The notes: a model not told the origin generated them from the letters alone. 64,000 bases of DNA from Bacteroidales bacterium (GCA_024401925.1 JAKSKD010000006.1:1-64000), one strand, 5' to 3'. Shown: positions 51,526-61,240, numbered from the stretch's first letter. Program-made: numbers and translations.

Positions 51526-52860
51526 ATGCCGAAATTTCCATATTTTCCTCATACTGATGAGGATATAAAGCAGATGCTGGAAAAGGCCGGGATGTCTTCC
51601 CTGGAGGATTTGTATTCCGATGTCCCTTCCGATTTCATCTACAGGGGTGAGTATGACCTGCCGGAGGCTAAGTCCGAGCAGGAGGTCAGGGATTTCTTTG
51701 CAGGCCTTGCCGGAAAGAATCCGAAACTGAAAGTGTTCGCCGGATGCGGCGCTTATGACCACTACACTCCGTCCGTGATTCCATACATCACGTCTCGTTC
51801 CGAGTTCCTCACTGCATACACTCCGTACCAGCCGGAAATATCCCAGGGTACTCTCCGCTACATCTTCGAGTATCAGAGTATGATATGCGCCCTGACGGGT
51901 ATGGATGTAAGCAACGCTTCAATGTATGACGGCCCTACCGCTGCCGCCGAGGCTGTAAGGATGGCTGTCACAAGCGTACGCAAGAAGAATGCAGTCTTGA
52001 TTTCCGAGACTCTTCTGCCTCAGGTCAGAAAAGTTGTTGAGACTTACGCCAAATACTACGGCACACAGATACGCTATATAAAGGAAGAAGACGGGCAGAC
52101 CTCTCTTGCTTCCCTGAAGGAGGGGATAGCGGCAGGAGATGTCGCAGGTATCCTTGTTCCATCCGTTAATATGTACGGAATAATTGAGGACCATACAGGC
52201 TTTGCAGATACCGTTCACGAACAGAAGGCCCTATATATGGTTTATTGTGATCCTTCGGTTCTGGCAGTCGTCAGGACTCCGGGTGAGTGGGGCGCAGATG
52301 TGGCAGTCGGTGACGGCCAGCCTCTCGGGATTCCGCTTTGCTATGGCGGTCCGTATGTCGGCTTTATGGCTTGCAGGATGGAGCACGTGAGGAAACTCCC
52401 GGGGAGGATTGTGGGCGAGACCCGTGACTCCGAAGGAAAGAGATGCTTCGTGCTGACTCTCCAGGCGCGCGAGCAGCACATCAGGAGAGAGAAGGCTACA
52501 TCCAACATCTGTTCCAACGAATCCCTGATGGCCCTCTGGGTTACGGTTTATGCCTCACTTATGGGCCCTGAAGGCCTTAAGGAGGTCAATGCGAAGAGCT
52601 ATGCCAACGCCCATAAACTCTATTATGCTCTTATGAAGACAGGAAGGTTCGAGAGCAAGTCGGCTCTTCCTTTCCTTAAAGAGTTTGCACTCAAACCGAA
52701 AGGAATCACCCCTGAGGCATTGCACAAGGCGCTTGAAGACAGGGGCTTCTTCGCCGCCATACCTGCCGGGGACGGCTTCGTTACATTCTGCGCCACTGAG
52801 AAACGCAGTGATGAGGATATTGAGTCATTGATAAATGCTGTAGAGGAGGTAATGAAATGA
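51526..52860 (+). CDS. gcvPA: Glycine dehydrogenase (decarboxylating) subunit 1
   Basis: N-terminal half of split P protein, 444 residues. ATG 51526 (MPKFPYFPHTDEDIKQML) lies 1 nt after the gcvH stop; an open extension further upstream lies in gcvH. Landmarks are FAGCGAYDHYTPSVIPYI, TPYQPEISQGTLRYIFEYQS and NASMYDGPTAAAEA. It overlaps gcvPB by 4 nt (ATGA). Confidence 0.96.
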   Translation: MPKFPYFPHTDEDIKQMLEKAGMSSLEDLYSDVPSDFIYRGEYDLPEAKSEQEVRDFFAGLAGKNPKLKVFAGCGAYDHYTPSVIPYITSRSEFLTAYTPYQPEISQGTLRYIFEYQSMICALTGMDVSNASMYDGPTAAAEAVRMAVTSVRKKNAVLISETLLPQVRKVVETYAKYYGTQIRYIKEEDGQTSLASLKEGIAAGDVAGILVPSVNMYGIIEDHTGFADTVHEQKALYMVYCDPSVLAVVRTPGEWGADVAVGDGQPLGIPLCYGGPYVGFMACRMEHVRKLPGRIVGETRDSEGKRCFVLTLQAREQHIRREKATSNICSNESLMALWVTVYASLMGPEGLKEVNAKSYANAHKLYYALMKTGRFESKSALPFLKEFALKPKGITPEALHKALEDRGFFAAIPAGDGFVTFCATEKRSDEDIESLINAVEEVMK

Positions 52861-54263
52861 AGTACTACGACAAACTGATATTCGAACTTTCAAAGAAAGG
52901 CCGCACCGGATACACTCTTCCGGGAGGCAATGTTGATGCACCTGCTCTGCCCGCAACTCTCTGCCGCCAGTCGGATCTGCATCTTCCTGAGGTAAGCGAG
53001 GTGGATGTTGTAAGGCATTATACCAATCTTAGCCAGATGAATTTCGGTGTGGATACCGGATTCTATCCTCTTGGAAGCTGTACGATGAAGTATAACCCTA
53101 AGATCAATGAAGAAATTGCCGCAATGCCTGAATTCGCTGGGCTTCATCCGCTTCAGAAGAATCTGCCGGGCGTGAAGGCTGTCTATGAAGGTATGGACAG
53201 GAGCCTTGCCGCAATCACCGGAATGGCCCATTTTACATTCAAGCCTTGCGCCGGAGCCCACGGGGAACTCACCGGACTTATGATAATGAGGGAGTACCAT
53301 CTCCGCAGAGGAGATCTCGCACGTACAAAGATCATTGTCCCGGACAGCGCCCACGGCACAAACCCTGCTTCCGCAGCAGTATGCGGACTGGAGGTCGTGG
53401 AGGTGAAGTCCAATGCGGACGGACTTGTGGATGTCGAGTCCCTGAAACCTCTTCTGGGCCCTGATATCGCCGGCATTATGATGACGAATCCAAACACCCT
53501 CGGTCTTTTCGAGAGCGAAATCAAGGAGATCGCATCCCTGATACACGGCTGCGGTGGATTGCTCTACTATGACGGAGCCAATATGAACCCTCTTCTCGGT
53601 GTCGTACGTCCGGGAGATATGGGATTTGATATTATGCACCTCAACCTTCATAAAACTTTCTCGACTCCTCACGGAGGCGGTGGCCCTGGTTCCGGTCCTG
53701 TCGGTGTGAAGAAAGAACTTGCTGAAATCGCGGATTCAGTCTGCGTTTCCGGTTTCAACGGTAATTTCGGCGTTATTCTGCGTGCCTATGCATATATCCT
53801 TATGCTCGGCAAGGAGAATGTCAAATTGGCCGGTCCTCTTGCAACACTCGGCGCAAACTACATCAAGGAATCGCTCAAGGATGCATTCAAGCTTCCGATT
53901 CAGAGAGTCTGCAAGCACGAGTTCGTGTTTGACGGACTTGTCGATGACGGTTCTTCTACCGGCAAACCGGGAGCAACGACACTTGATGTCGCGAAGAGGC
54001 TGCTTGATTTCGGATTCCATGCTCCTACAATCTATTTCCCTCTGCTCTTCCATCAGGCATTGATGATAGAGCCTACGGAGACTGAGTCCAAGGAGACGCT
54101 TGACGCCTTCATCGACATAATGCACAAGATAGCAAAGGAAGCTGCTGCAGATCCTGATATCCTTCACGGAGCCCCTCACAATGCCCCTATCGGACGCCCG
54201 GATGAGACTACTGCTGCCCGCAATCCTATCCTTAAATTCTTTGACGAACAATGCGCATCATAA
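52857..54263 (+). CDS. gcvPB: Glycine dehydrogenase (decarboxylating) subunit 2
   Basis: C-terminal half of the split P protein, 468 residues, carrying PLP. The PLP lysine is K266 in LNLHKTFSTPHGGGGPGSG. FYPLGSCTMKYNP and AHGTNPASAA are also characteristic. It overlaps lpd by 13 nt. The split P arrangement is common outside proteobacteria. Confidence 0.97.
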   Translation: MKYYDKLIFELSKKGRTGYTLPGGNVDAPALPATLCRQSDLHLPEVSEVDVVRHYTNLSQMNFGVDTGFYPLGSCTMKYNPKINEEIAAMPEFAGLHPLQKNLPGVKAVYEGMDRSLAAITGMAHFTFKPCAGAHGELTGLMIMREYHLRRGDLARTKIIVPDSAHGTNPASAAVCGLEVVEVKSNADGLVDVESLKPLLGPDIAGIMMTNPNTLGLFESEIKEIASLIHGCGGLLYYDGANMNPLLGVVRPGDMGFDIMHLNLHKTFSTPHGGGGPGSGPVGVKKELAEIADSVCVSGFNGNFGVILRAYAYILMLGKENVKLAGPLATLGANYIKESLKDAFKLPIQRVCKHEFVFDGLVDDGSSTGKPGATTLDVAKRLLDFGFHAPTIYFPLLFHQALMIEPTETESKETLDAFIDIMHKIAKEAAADPDILHGAPHNAPIGRPDETTAARNPILKFFDEQCAS

Positions 54264-55519
54264 TTATCGGAGCAGGTCCGGGCGGATATGAGACCGCCGT
54301 CGCGGCTGCAAAAAGAGGTATTGAAGTGACCCTGATAAATAAAGGACCGCTCGGCGGAACTTGTCTTAATGCCGGGTGTATCCCGACCAAGACATTCATA
54401 GCCTGCAAGTCCCTGGAAGAGGCCCGAGCAAGAAAAACCGAAGTCCTTGAGACCCTCCGCTCAGGCATCGCGAGCCTGCTTTCCGATAAATTGATTACGC
54501 TGGTGGAAGGAACTGCCCGCTTCGTCTCTGATCACACTGTGGATGTAGACGGCGTGCAGTATTCTGCCGACAAGATAATAATAGCCACCGGTTCTGTTCC
54601 GGCATTCCTTCCTGTGGAAGGTGCCGGAAACGAAGGCGTGCTTGATTCCACTGCAATACTTGACTTGGATGAAGTGCCGCAGCGCCTGTGCATAATTGGT
54701 GGTGGAGTCATAGGACTCGAGTTTGCGTCCATCTTTTCTGCTTTCGGCTCCGAGGTCACGGTTCTGGAATATGCGAAGAATATCCTTCCGAGATTCGATA
54801 CAGATCTTGCTAAGAGACTGAAACAGAGCCTCTCCAAAAAGGGCATAAAGATTGAGAATTCTGCCCGGGTCACATCCATAGATAAAGACCTGACGGTCCA
54901 TTATCTTAAGAATGAGCAGGAGTTCACAGTCCAGTCCGACAGGGTCCTGATGGCTGTCGGAAGAAAGTCTTCGTTAGAATCCCTCAATTTGGATGCCGCT
55001 GGTATTGCCTACGACAGAAGGGGAATATGCGTGGATGAGAATATGCAGACCAATGTCCCCGGGGTCTATGCCATCGGTGATGTAAACGGACGTATGATGC
55101 TCGCCCACGTAGCTACTTTCCAGGGCAGGAGAGCCTTGAATCATATCTGCGGGCAGGCGGACAAGATACGTTTCGATATTGTCCCGTCAGCTGTATTCAC
55201 CGACCCGGAGGCCGCCTGCGTAGGTATGACGGAAGATGAGGCGAAGGAAAAGGGCCTGAATATCAGATGCCTGAAATCCTTCTACCGCGCTAACGGGAAA
55301 GCTGTTGCCTCAGGCACGACTGACGGTTATTGCAAATTGATTGTTGACAGAGACAGTGACAAGATACTTGGATGCCATATTTTTGGAGCTCACGCCTCCG
55401 ACATCATTCAGGAAGCCACTGTTCTCTTGAACTTCGAATCCACGTTATCCGATTTCGAGAATATCATCCATGCCCACCCATCCTTGCCGGAGCTGTTGCA
55501 GACGGCGGCATATTCATAG
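54251..55519 (+). CDS. lpd: Dihydrolipoyl dehydrogenase (E3/L protein)
   Basis: Reoxidises lipoyl-H protein with NAD. The redox disulphide is in GGTCLNAGCIPTK, with FAD motif IGAGPGGYETA, NAD motif IGGGVIGLEFAS and the active-site HAHPSLPE at the C-terminus. At 422 residues it is about 40 shorter than usual, because of a shorter region after the disulphide and a clipped end after HAHPSLPELLQTAAYS. The last 112 nt overlap a convergent gene on the minus strand. It completes a self-sufficient glycine-cleavage operon. Confidence 0.95.
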   Translation: MRIIIIGAGPGGYETAVAAAKRGIEVTLINKGPLGGTCLNAGCIPTKTFIACKSLEEARARKTEVLETLRSGIASLLSDKLITLVEGTARFVSDHTVDVDGVQYSADKIIIATGSVPAFLPVEGAGNEGVLDSTAILDLDEVPQRLCIIGGGVIGLEFASIFSAFGSEVTVLEYAKNILPRFDTDLAKRLKQSLSKKGIKIENSARVTSIDKDLTVHYLKNEQEFTVQSDRVLMAVGRKSSLESLNLDAAGIAYDRRGICVDENMQTNVPGVYAIGDVNGRMMLAHVATFQGRRALNHICGQADKIRFDIVPSAVFTDPEAACVGMTEDEAKEKGLNIRCLKSFYRANGKAVASGTTDGYCKLIVDRDSDKILGCHIFGAHASDIIQEATVLLNFESTLSDFENIIHAHPSLPELLQTAAYS

Positions 55520-56574
55520 CGGGGACCTTCATCCGGCTCTTCCTGAGCATCTTCCATATCCACTTTGATGCTGATCTTCATTATGTTCAGCTCGTCGGCG
55601 CTGTGCCCCTTGAGCATCCATTTCGGAAGCGAGTTGGCATAGGCAGTGATGGCGTCCACGCAGGATTTGTAGTCCTCGAAAGCATCAAACCAGTCCTGCC
55701 TGTCACCTATGCAGTCGAAAAGCTGCTCGGCGGCTTCATCATCTCCGGCGAACTGGGCGCAGTACCATATCCTGTGAATGATTGATTTCCTTTCTTCTTC
55801 GTTGTAGTCAAGGTCTGCGAGCATATTTTCCAGGGCTATTCCTTCCTGCATATCAAGACCGTAACAGTTGAACGGGACGTCCTTTCCGGCCTTCCCGGCT
55901 TCCTCCCAGCTGAAATATTTGTATTCCTTCACATCGTGAAGGCCTGAAATCCTTTCCAGCACATCCTCGAAGTTGAAGAGGTTCGGTGCAAAGAAATAGT
56001 TTACACCATTGATGTTTTCCTTATATATGTGGATAGCTGGACACTGGGCAATGAGGTCGTTGATTCTGTCGAAGTCGGTGTCCATCTCCAAATCCCTGAA
56101 CATTATGTCCACGAGGTCTTCTGCCGATATGATGCCATAGATGTAGAGATAGCCCATCACGACCCTCTCTATCTGGTAACTTCCGTCATTTTCCTTATAT
56201 TCGATAACTTTGTCTATGTGCGGGGCAACCAGATCGTACACCGGACCGTCAATCCAAGCCTTGCGCCAGTCTTCGTCTTCATATTCCGAACCGATGATTT
56301 TCAGAAGTTCTATGACGCTTATGTTGTCGGGATATTCGAGGAACACCGGCCTTCCGGGGCCTTCTGCAACCAGCCTTCTGAGAAAGTAAGCATCCCTCTG
56401 CGGTAGCAGGGAAAGCCAGTATTCCGGATCGGAGGTCAGAAAATGACATATCTCCTCCAGAAGCAGCTTTTTTTTTGACCTTCTGTCCACAGGAAAACCG
56501 AAGAAGTCCGAAATCTCGATCAGCTCGGATTTCTTCAGAGGCTCGAAGTAGTTTATTACAAGTTCCAACAACAT
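55408..56574 (-). CDS. Hypothetical protein, 388 residues
   Basis: I do not recognise a family. The soluble, acidic protein starts with a helical LLELVINYFEPLKKSELIEISDF segment and SKKKLLLEEICHFL, resembling a small DNA-binding or SAP-like module, followed by Asp/Glu-rich helical sequence (YNEEERKSIIHRIWYCAQF). Its final 37 codons overlap the end of lpd. A -7 box TATCTTTG ends 7 nt before the ATG, so it is probably expressed as a leaderless mRNA. Confidence 0.72.
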   Translation of the reverse strand: MLLELVINYFEPLKKSELIEISDFFGFPVDRRSKKKLLLEEICHFLTSDPEYWLSLLPQRDAYFLRRLVAEGPGRPVFLEYPDNISVIELLKIIGSEYEDEDWRKAWIDGPVYDLVAPHIDKVIEYKENDGSYQIERVVMGYLYIYGIISAEDLVDIMFRDLEMDTDFDRINDLIAQCPAIHIYKENINGVNYFFAPNLFNFEDVLERISGLHDVKEYKYFSWEEAGKAGKDVPFNCYGLDMQEGIALENMLADLDYNEEERKSIIHRIWYCAQFAGDDEAAEQLFDCIGDRQDWFDAFEDYKSCVDAITAYANSLPKWMLKGHSADELNIMKISIKVDMEDAQEEPDEGPRYEYAAVCNSSGKDGWAWMIFSKSDNVDSKFKRTVAS

Positions 56575-56581
56575 TAGGCCT

Positions 56582-56608
56582 CAAAGATAGTAAAATTGTC
56601 TAAATTTG
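56582..56608. promoter_or_regulatory. Back-to-back -7 boxes of the orphan and trmO
   Basis: Minus-strand TATCTTTG (56582-56589) and plus-strand TAAATTTG (56601-56608) lie 11 nt apart and drive divergent genes whose ATGs begin 7 and 8 nt downstream. The two start regions nearly touch, so initiation at one may hinder the other. Confidence 0.6.
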
Positions 56609-56616
56609 CTCCGATA

Positions 56617-57276
56617 ATGAAAGCAATCGCACATATCAAATCTCCTTTTACGACCAAGTTCGGCGTGCCGCGTCAGAGCGGTCTCGTGGACGAATTGTGC
56701 TGTGAGATTCATTTTGAGCCCGAATTCCGTAATCCCGATGCACTGAGAGGCATTGACAAGTTTGACTACATCTGGATTATCTGGGGTTTCTCGCTCAACC
56801 GGGAAAGGGAAGGCTGGCATCCTACCGTAAGGCCACCGCGTCTTGGCGGAAATACCGGCATAGGCGTCTTTGCAAGCAGGTCTCCATACAGACCGAACCC
56901 TCTCGGACTTTCATCCGTCCGTATTCTTTCTGTGGATTTTGAAAAATGCGTCCTGAAGGTGTCCGGGGCAGATATGGTGGACGGCACTCCGATTTATGAC
57001 ATCAAGCCATACATTGCATACGCAGATGCCCATCCGGAGGCTTCCGGCGGTTTCGTGGATGAAGTTGATTTTCCTCAGCTGAAGGTCATTATGCCCGAGA
57101 ATGCTACGAAGATTCTCGGAAAGGAAAATGTCGTGACTCTTGAGAAGTCTCTTCTGCTGGACCCCCGTCCACAGTACAAGAATGATCCTGACAAGGTCTA
57201 TGGAATGTCATTCGCCGGTCACGAAGTCCGTTTTACTGTTCGGGAACGGGTGCTGACTGTCCTTGAAATTGTTTGA
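56617..57276 (+). CDS. trmO: tRNA t6A37 N6-methyltransferase TrmO-like
   Basis: TsaA/VirR-type protein of 219 residues. TrmO methylates N6-threonylcarbamoyladenosine at position 37 of tRNAs using SAM. IAHIKSPFTTKFGVPRQSGLV, FASRSPYRPNPLGLSSVRI and GADMVDGTPIYDIKPYI are the family signature. ATG 56617 is preferred over a TTG at 56596, which would lie within the promoter. The C-terminal 44 nt overlap the convergent M23 gene. Confidence 0.93.
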   Translation: MKAIAHIKSPFTTKFGVPRQSGLVDELCCEIHFEPEFRNPDALRGIDKFDYIWIIWGFSLNREREGWHPTVRPPRLGGNTGIGVFASRSPYRPNPLGLSSVRILSVDFEKCVLKVSGADMVDGTPIYDIKPYIAYADAHPEASGGFVDEVDFPQLKVIMPENATKILGKENVVTLEKSLLLDPRPQYKNDPDKVYGMSFAGHEVRFTVRERVLTVLEIV

Positions 57277-58477
57277 GATAATATCTGAATACAGAATCAA
57301 GCGCAGCCTTGTTTTCCTCCTTTATCGGCTCCTCTGAAGGAGATTCCAGTTTGAGCGGGTTGATAGGACTTCCGTTCTGCCAAACCCTGAAGTCAAGATG
57401 AGGCCCAGTGGATGAACCTGTCGAGCCTACATACCCTATCACTTCTCCCTGACGTACCCTCTGCCCGACTTTCAGACCGGCGGCGAACTTTGAAAGATGC
57501 TGGTATGCAGTCGTATAGACTGAATTGTGCCGTATTCTGACGACATTTCCCCCTGCGCCTTCATTCTTCCTTGATATTACGGTACCGTCACCGATAGACA
57601 TTACAGGGGTTCCCGTCGGAGCTGCATAATCGACTCCGGTATGCGGCCTCACCCTGCCTGTTACAGGATGTTTTCTCGAGTATGAGAATCCGGAACTTAT
57701 TCTGTTGAACTTGAGAGGGGCTTTCAGAAAGGCTTTCCTCATACTTTCTCCTTTCTCGTTCCAGTAGAGGTTGCCTCCGTCTCCCTGGTCGAACATTATT
57801 GAATAAAGTTCTTTTTCACCTCTGGAATAGATGCCGAAATATACGGTATCCACAGAGATGATTTCTCCCTCGCAGACGGTCTCGCTATAGAATGCCCTGA
57901 ATCTGTCTTCTTCCCTAAGCCCGAAGAAATCCACTGTCCAGGCATATATGTCGGACAATTTGAGAATTAGAAGGGGGGAGGCACCGGCGGCAAGCATATC
58001 GTTCCAGAGGGAAGTTCTGATGGTCACATCAGCTGTCCTCTTCCGGACTGATACAGGCCTGTCTGCTGTCCATACGGCAAGAGAATCGAAACATTGGAAA
58101 ACTGTCCTGTGCACTTTGTCGTTGTCATACACGACATACTGCAGCTGTGCGTCCAGAGAATCTTTGGTATAGTACGCGTCATAATCATTGCCGGCACGCA
58201 GTTTCTTGACTTCGAACACCGAATCGCAGGCAAGGAAAAGCCTGTATGAATCCTCGGGTGTCATTCCTAGCCTTGTCATCAGACCGTTGAAAGTCTCGCC
58301 GCCCTTGACCGTCCCGCTGACAATGTCGAGGGTGTCGGTAAGAAATCCGAGTGGATAGATTGTATCTTTCTGTATTTCCTCTTCTATCGCATTGTGATTC
58401 CTGCACTTGCAAGAAGATAGACAAATGCCGCAGAATACCGCAGACGACAGCAATATTAAAGTCAATTTCTTTCCCAT
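57233..58477 (-). CDS. M23 (LytM-type) peptidase lipoprotein
   Basis: A 414-residue lipoprotein with lipobox LSSC (Cys23), a LysM-free N-terminal region (LMTRLGMTPED resembling opacity-associated/LysM-like repeats) and a C-terminal LytM endopeptidase domain. The first zinc motif HTGVD is present. The usual HxH is HLD in TGPHLDFRV, an Asp variant also common in Bacteroidota M23 proteins. Probably a cell-wall hydrolase or regulator. It overlaps trmO at the 3' end. Confidence 0.9.
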   Translation of the reverse strand: MGKKLTLILLSSAVFCGICLSSCKCRNHNAIEEEIQKDTIYPLGFLTDTLDIVSGTVKGGETFNGLMTRLGMTPEDSYRLFLACDSVFEVKKLRAGNDYDAYYTKDSLDAQLQYVVYDNDKVHRTVFQCFDSLAVWTADRPVSVRKRTADVTIRTSLWNDMLAAGASPLLILKLSDIYAWTVDFFGLREEDRFRAFYSETVCEGEIISVDTVYFGIYSRGEKELYSIMFDQGDGGNLYWNEKGESMRKAFLKAPLKFNRISSGFSYSRKHPVTGRVRPHTGVDYAAPTGTPVMSIGDGTVISRKNEGAGGNVVRIRHNSVYTTAYQHLSKFAAGLKVGQRVRQGEVIGYVGSTGSSTGPHLDFRVWQNGSPINPLKLESPSEEPIKEENKAALDSVFRYYLKQFQGQSAPVPEQ

Positions 58478-58484
58478 AATATTG

Positions 58485-58492
58485 CAAATATA
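58485..58492 (-). promoter_or_regulatory. -7 box for the M23 gene
   Basis: The minus strand reads TATATTTG, ending 7 nt before the ATG at 58477. Confidence 0.5.
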
Positions 58493-58533
58493 TTGTTTTG
58501 TAAGTAATTTGGTAGGGTGATTAGTATGTTGTT

Positions 58534-59376
58534 ATGAAGAAGTTTTCAACAGCGTTTGTTACTATTTTCGCCTTCCTGTCAATGATGGCGCAGGAGTATT
58601 CTTTGCCTGATATCCCGTCACGGTTCGATACTCCTGAGAAAAGGATAAACTACCTTGCCGTACATTTCTGGAAAAATTTCAATCCGAGTACGGACAGTCT
58701 TTGCGAGCAGCTGATGGTTGACTTCCTTTCCGTCACTTCCGCGTCATCGGATTGCGCCTCAAAAAAGGCGGTGAGGACATATACAAGACTTGTCCGCAGA
58801 AATCCCCAGCTTCGTCCGGACGGGGACCTGTTTGTTGACAAGTATCTTTATGACCGCCGTTCACCTCTGTTCAATGAACAGCTGTATGTGAGATTTCTGA
58901 AAGCTCAGGGCGGGAAACGTGCTGAATTTCTTCTTGAACAAATCTATAAGAATCGTGTAGGATCCCCAGCCACGGATTTCCAATATTTTGATAAAAATGG
59001 TGTAAAATGCAGGCTTTCAGATAATTATAATAAATCCGAATTCGTCCTGATTGTGTTTTATGACAAGTTCTGTGAAAACTGTCAGAGGACATTGAGGACA
59101 CTTGAGGATAGTGATGAGATCAAAAACTACTGCGAAGCAGGTCTGTTGAAGGTCATTGCTGTTGACATATCCGTCGAAGACAAAGAAACTTGGCTCAGCA
59201 CTGAGGCAGAACTTCCTCGTTGGTGCGAACCGGCCATGCTCGGCGAATCTGAATTTTTCGATGAAGCCAAGTATTTCTTTGAAGAAATGCCGGCCATCTA
59301 TCTTCTTGACAGTAAAGGAACGGTTATTTTGAAGCAGGCTTTCCTTTCGGATGTGATTGATGTGCTCCTGCATTAG
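58534..59376 (+). CDS. DUF5106-like / thioredoxin-fold exported protein
   Basis: A 280-residue protein with an N-terminal signal sequence (MKKFSTAFVTIFAFLSMMAQ), a helical region about residues 25-145 of DUF5106 type, and a thioredoxin-like domain with CxxC in FYDKFCENCQRTL. The cis-proline region is EEMPAIYLLD. Similar Bacteroidota proteins act in periplasmic redox chemistry, but the function is not established. Its stop overlaps that of the convergent response regulator by 4 nt. Confidence 0.8.
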   Translation: MKKFSTAFVTIFAFLSMMAQEYSLPDIPSRFDTPEKRINYLAVHFWKNFNPSTDSLCEQLMVDFLSVTSASSDCASKKAVRTYTRLVRRNPQLRPDGDLFVDKYLYDRRSPLFNEQLYVRFLKAQGGKRAEFLLEQIYKNRVGSPATDFQYFDKNGVKCRLSDNYNKSEFVLIVFYDKFCENCQRTLRTLEDSDEIKNYCEAGLLKVIAVDISVEDKETWLSTEAELPRWCEPAMLGESEFFDEAKYFFEEMPAIYLLDSKGTVILKQAFLSDVIDVLLH

Positions 59377-60095
59377 GATTCAAGCCATTTGAGAAATTCA
59401 TCAACCCTGGCGCGGGATACCGTTACCTCGAACGGGGCTTTTGGCTTTGTTTCCAATATCAGACGGCCTGAAAGATGACGTCTGGCATTGACTATTGCCG
59501 ATTTCGCTATTATGGCTCCTCTTGAAATACGGAAAAAACTTTCCGGTCTGACTTTCCCTTCAAGTTGCTCGAGGGTGGATTCTATGATGTAGCTTACACC
59601 CTTGTCTGTCATAATGTAGTTGGCCTTGTATTCAGAATAGAAATACGCTATTTCTTTTGATGAGACTGGGATAATCCTGTCGCCGAGACGTATTGTGAAA
59701 TATTCCGGATAGGAAGATTTTTTATCTGTCTCAGGTCTGGAATAATTGCTCCCGGCACGTCTGACAGCACGCTCGAGGGCTTCTGCTTTGATTGGTTTCA
59801 AAAGGTAGTCTATTCCTCCTACTTCAAACGCCTGCATCGCGTAAGTGTCGTATGCCGTGGTCATTATCACTTTTCCTCTGACTTCAGCCAGCCGGAAAAT
59901 ATCGAAGCAGTTGCCGTCAGTCAGTTCCACGTCCATAAAAATGACATCCGGGCTCTCTCCGCTTTCCAGATATTCCACGGTTGAAGCCACGGAATCGGTT
60001 GACATTACGATTTCGATTTCCGGGAAGGAGTTTGAAAGTGTGCGGGCAAGTTGCTCGCGCGCCATTTTTTCATCTTCAACTATCAGTGCTTTCAT
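59373..60095 (-). CDS. LytTR-family response regulator
   Basis: A 240-residue regulator with an N-terminal receiver (ALIVEDEKMAREQL, phospho-acceptor D55 in IFMDVELTD, conserved Lys in YLLKPIKAEAL) and a C-terminal LytTR DNA-binding domain (FFRISRGAIIAKSAIV, VTVSRARVDEFLKWL). It overlaps the sensor kinase gene by 4 nt. Targets are unknown; the neighbouring transporter genes are possible ones. Confidence 0.94.
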   Translation of the reverse strand: MKALIVEDEKMAREQLARTLSNSFPEIEIVMSTDSVASTVEYLESGESPDVIFMDVELTDGNCFDIFRLAEVRGKVIMTTAYDTYAMQAFEVGGIDYLLKPIKAEALERAVRRAGSNYSRPETDKKSSYPEYFTIRLGDRIIPVSSKEIAYFYSEYKANYIMTDKGVSYIIESTLEQLEGKVRPESFFRISRGAIIAKSAIVNARRHLSGRLILETKPKAPFEVTVSRARVDEFLKWLES

Positions 60096-61234
60096 ATCAG
60101 AGGTAGGGTTACTTGGAATTGCCGTTCATTTTCCACAATTGTTATATCCTGATGCGAAACATCCTCATACTGCTGTCTGATGTATTTCAGACCGATTCCG
60201 GTGGAGCTGCTGACGGATACTTTCGGATGTTTGTCGTTCGTGACGGTCAGTGTGCTGCAGTCTGAAGTGATGATGATTTCAAGAGGATTGTCCGGTCGGA
60301 TTGAATTGTGCTTGGTTGCGTTTTCAATCAGAAGTTGGACACAGCAAGGAACCACGGATCTCTTCATGGCTTCATCCGTGACTTCTGACCTTACCGTAAT
60401 CCCTTCAGGCCAGCGGACTTTCAGAAGGTCCACATAAAGCTGTACGAATCCCATTTCCTCGCTGAGCGGCACAAGCGTCTGCTGCTCGTTCTTAATCATA
60501 TACCGGTAGACATCCGCCAGCTTGTGCGTGAACAGGCTGGCTTCCTCAGGGCTCTGTTCCTGTATGAGGCAGTCAAGTACATTCAGCGAATTGAACAGGA
60601 AATGTGGATTGACCTGCTGCTTGAGCTTGAGGTATCTGTATTCGGCAAGTTCCGCCTCCGCTTTTGCCTCTTCTGCCTTCTCTCCGGCCTTGATGGCTGA
60701 TACTGCGATAAGCACCAAGGCCATGCAGCTGAAGACATAATCTACAATTATACCTAAGATCGTACTCCTGCTGTCGTTGAGATTTCCGGTCTGGAGAATG
60801 AGGGTCAAACGGATTACGATGATGATGACGAAAGCGACCATCATCCACCTGAGACTCCTTGCAGATGTTTTCAGATTATGCTGAGGATGTCTTTTCCTGT
60901 TCAGCTTTGCGAAATAGTCCAGGAACCATCCTATTATTTCAGTGGAAATAAATGTGGAGAGGGGGTAGATTACAAGAGGCGAATTGAAAATTAGTCTCAG
61001 CGGTGCGGCTGTGCACCATCCCAGGGCAAATCCCACTACATTCACGGCAATTACACTGATAACCATAAACATTCCGGTAGTCTGACGGCTGAGGCTGACG
61101 ACAACAGCAAGAATCATTGTCAGAAGCGTCAGTAGCAGGTCGTCCGGAAGCCCCGCCGCACGACACCCCAGAGCAACTGTCAGATGCAGCAGGGCGAACA
61201 GGTGTATGATGCTGGATTTGCGTAACTGTATCAT
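60092..61234 (-). CDS. LytS/YehU-type sensor histidine kinase
   Basis: A 380-residue membrane kinase with about six N-terminal helices (residues about 10-185), a short coiled coil (EKAEEAKAEAELAEYRYLKLK) and the His_kinase domain: the H box QVNPHFLFNSLNVLD and the N box LLIENATKHNSI with GIGLKYIRQQY. ATG 61234 is chosen because the alternative TTG at 61243 lies inside the -7 box. The gene diverges from an MFS-susC unit, suggesting that the pair controls those genes. Confidence 0.92.
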   Translation of the reverse strand: MIQLRKSSIIHLFALLHLTVALGCRAAGLPDDLLLTLLTMILAVVVSLSRQTTGMFMVISVIAVNVVGFALGWCTAAPLRLIFNSPLVIYPLSTFISTEIIGWFLDYFAKLNRKRHPQHNLKTSARSLRWMMVAFVIIIVIRLTLILQTGNLNDSRSTILGIIVDYVFSCMALVLIAVSAIKAGEKAEEAKAEAELAEYRYLKLKQQVNPHFLFNSLNVLDCLIQEQSPEEASLFTHKLADVYRYMIKNEQQTLVPLSEEMGFVQLYVDLLKVRWPEGITVRSEVTDEAMKRSVVPCCVQLLIENATKHNSIRPDNPLEIIITSDCSTLTVTNDKHPKVSVSSSTGIGLKYIRQQYEDVSHQDITIVENERQFQVTLPLI

Positions 61235-61240
61235 TATCTG

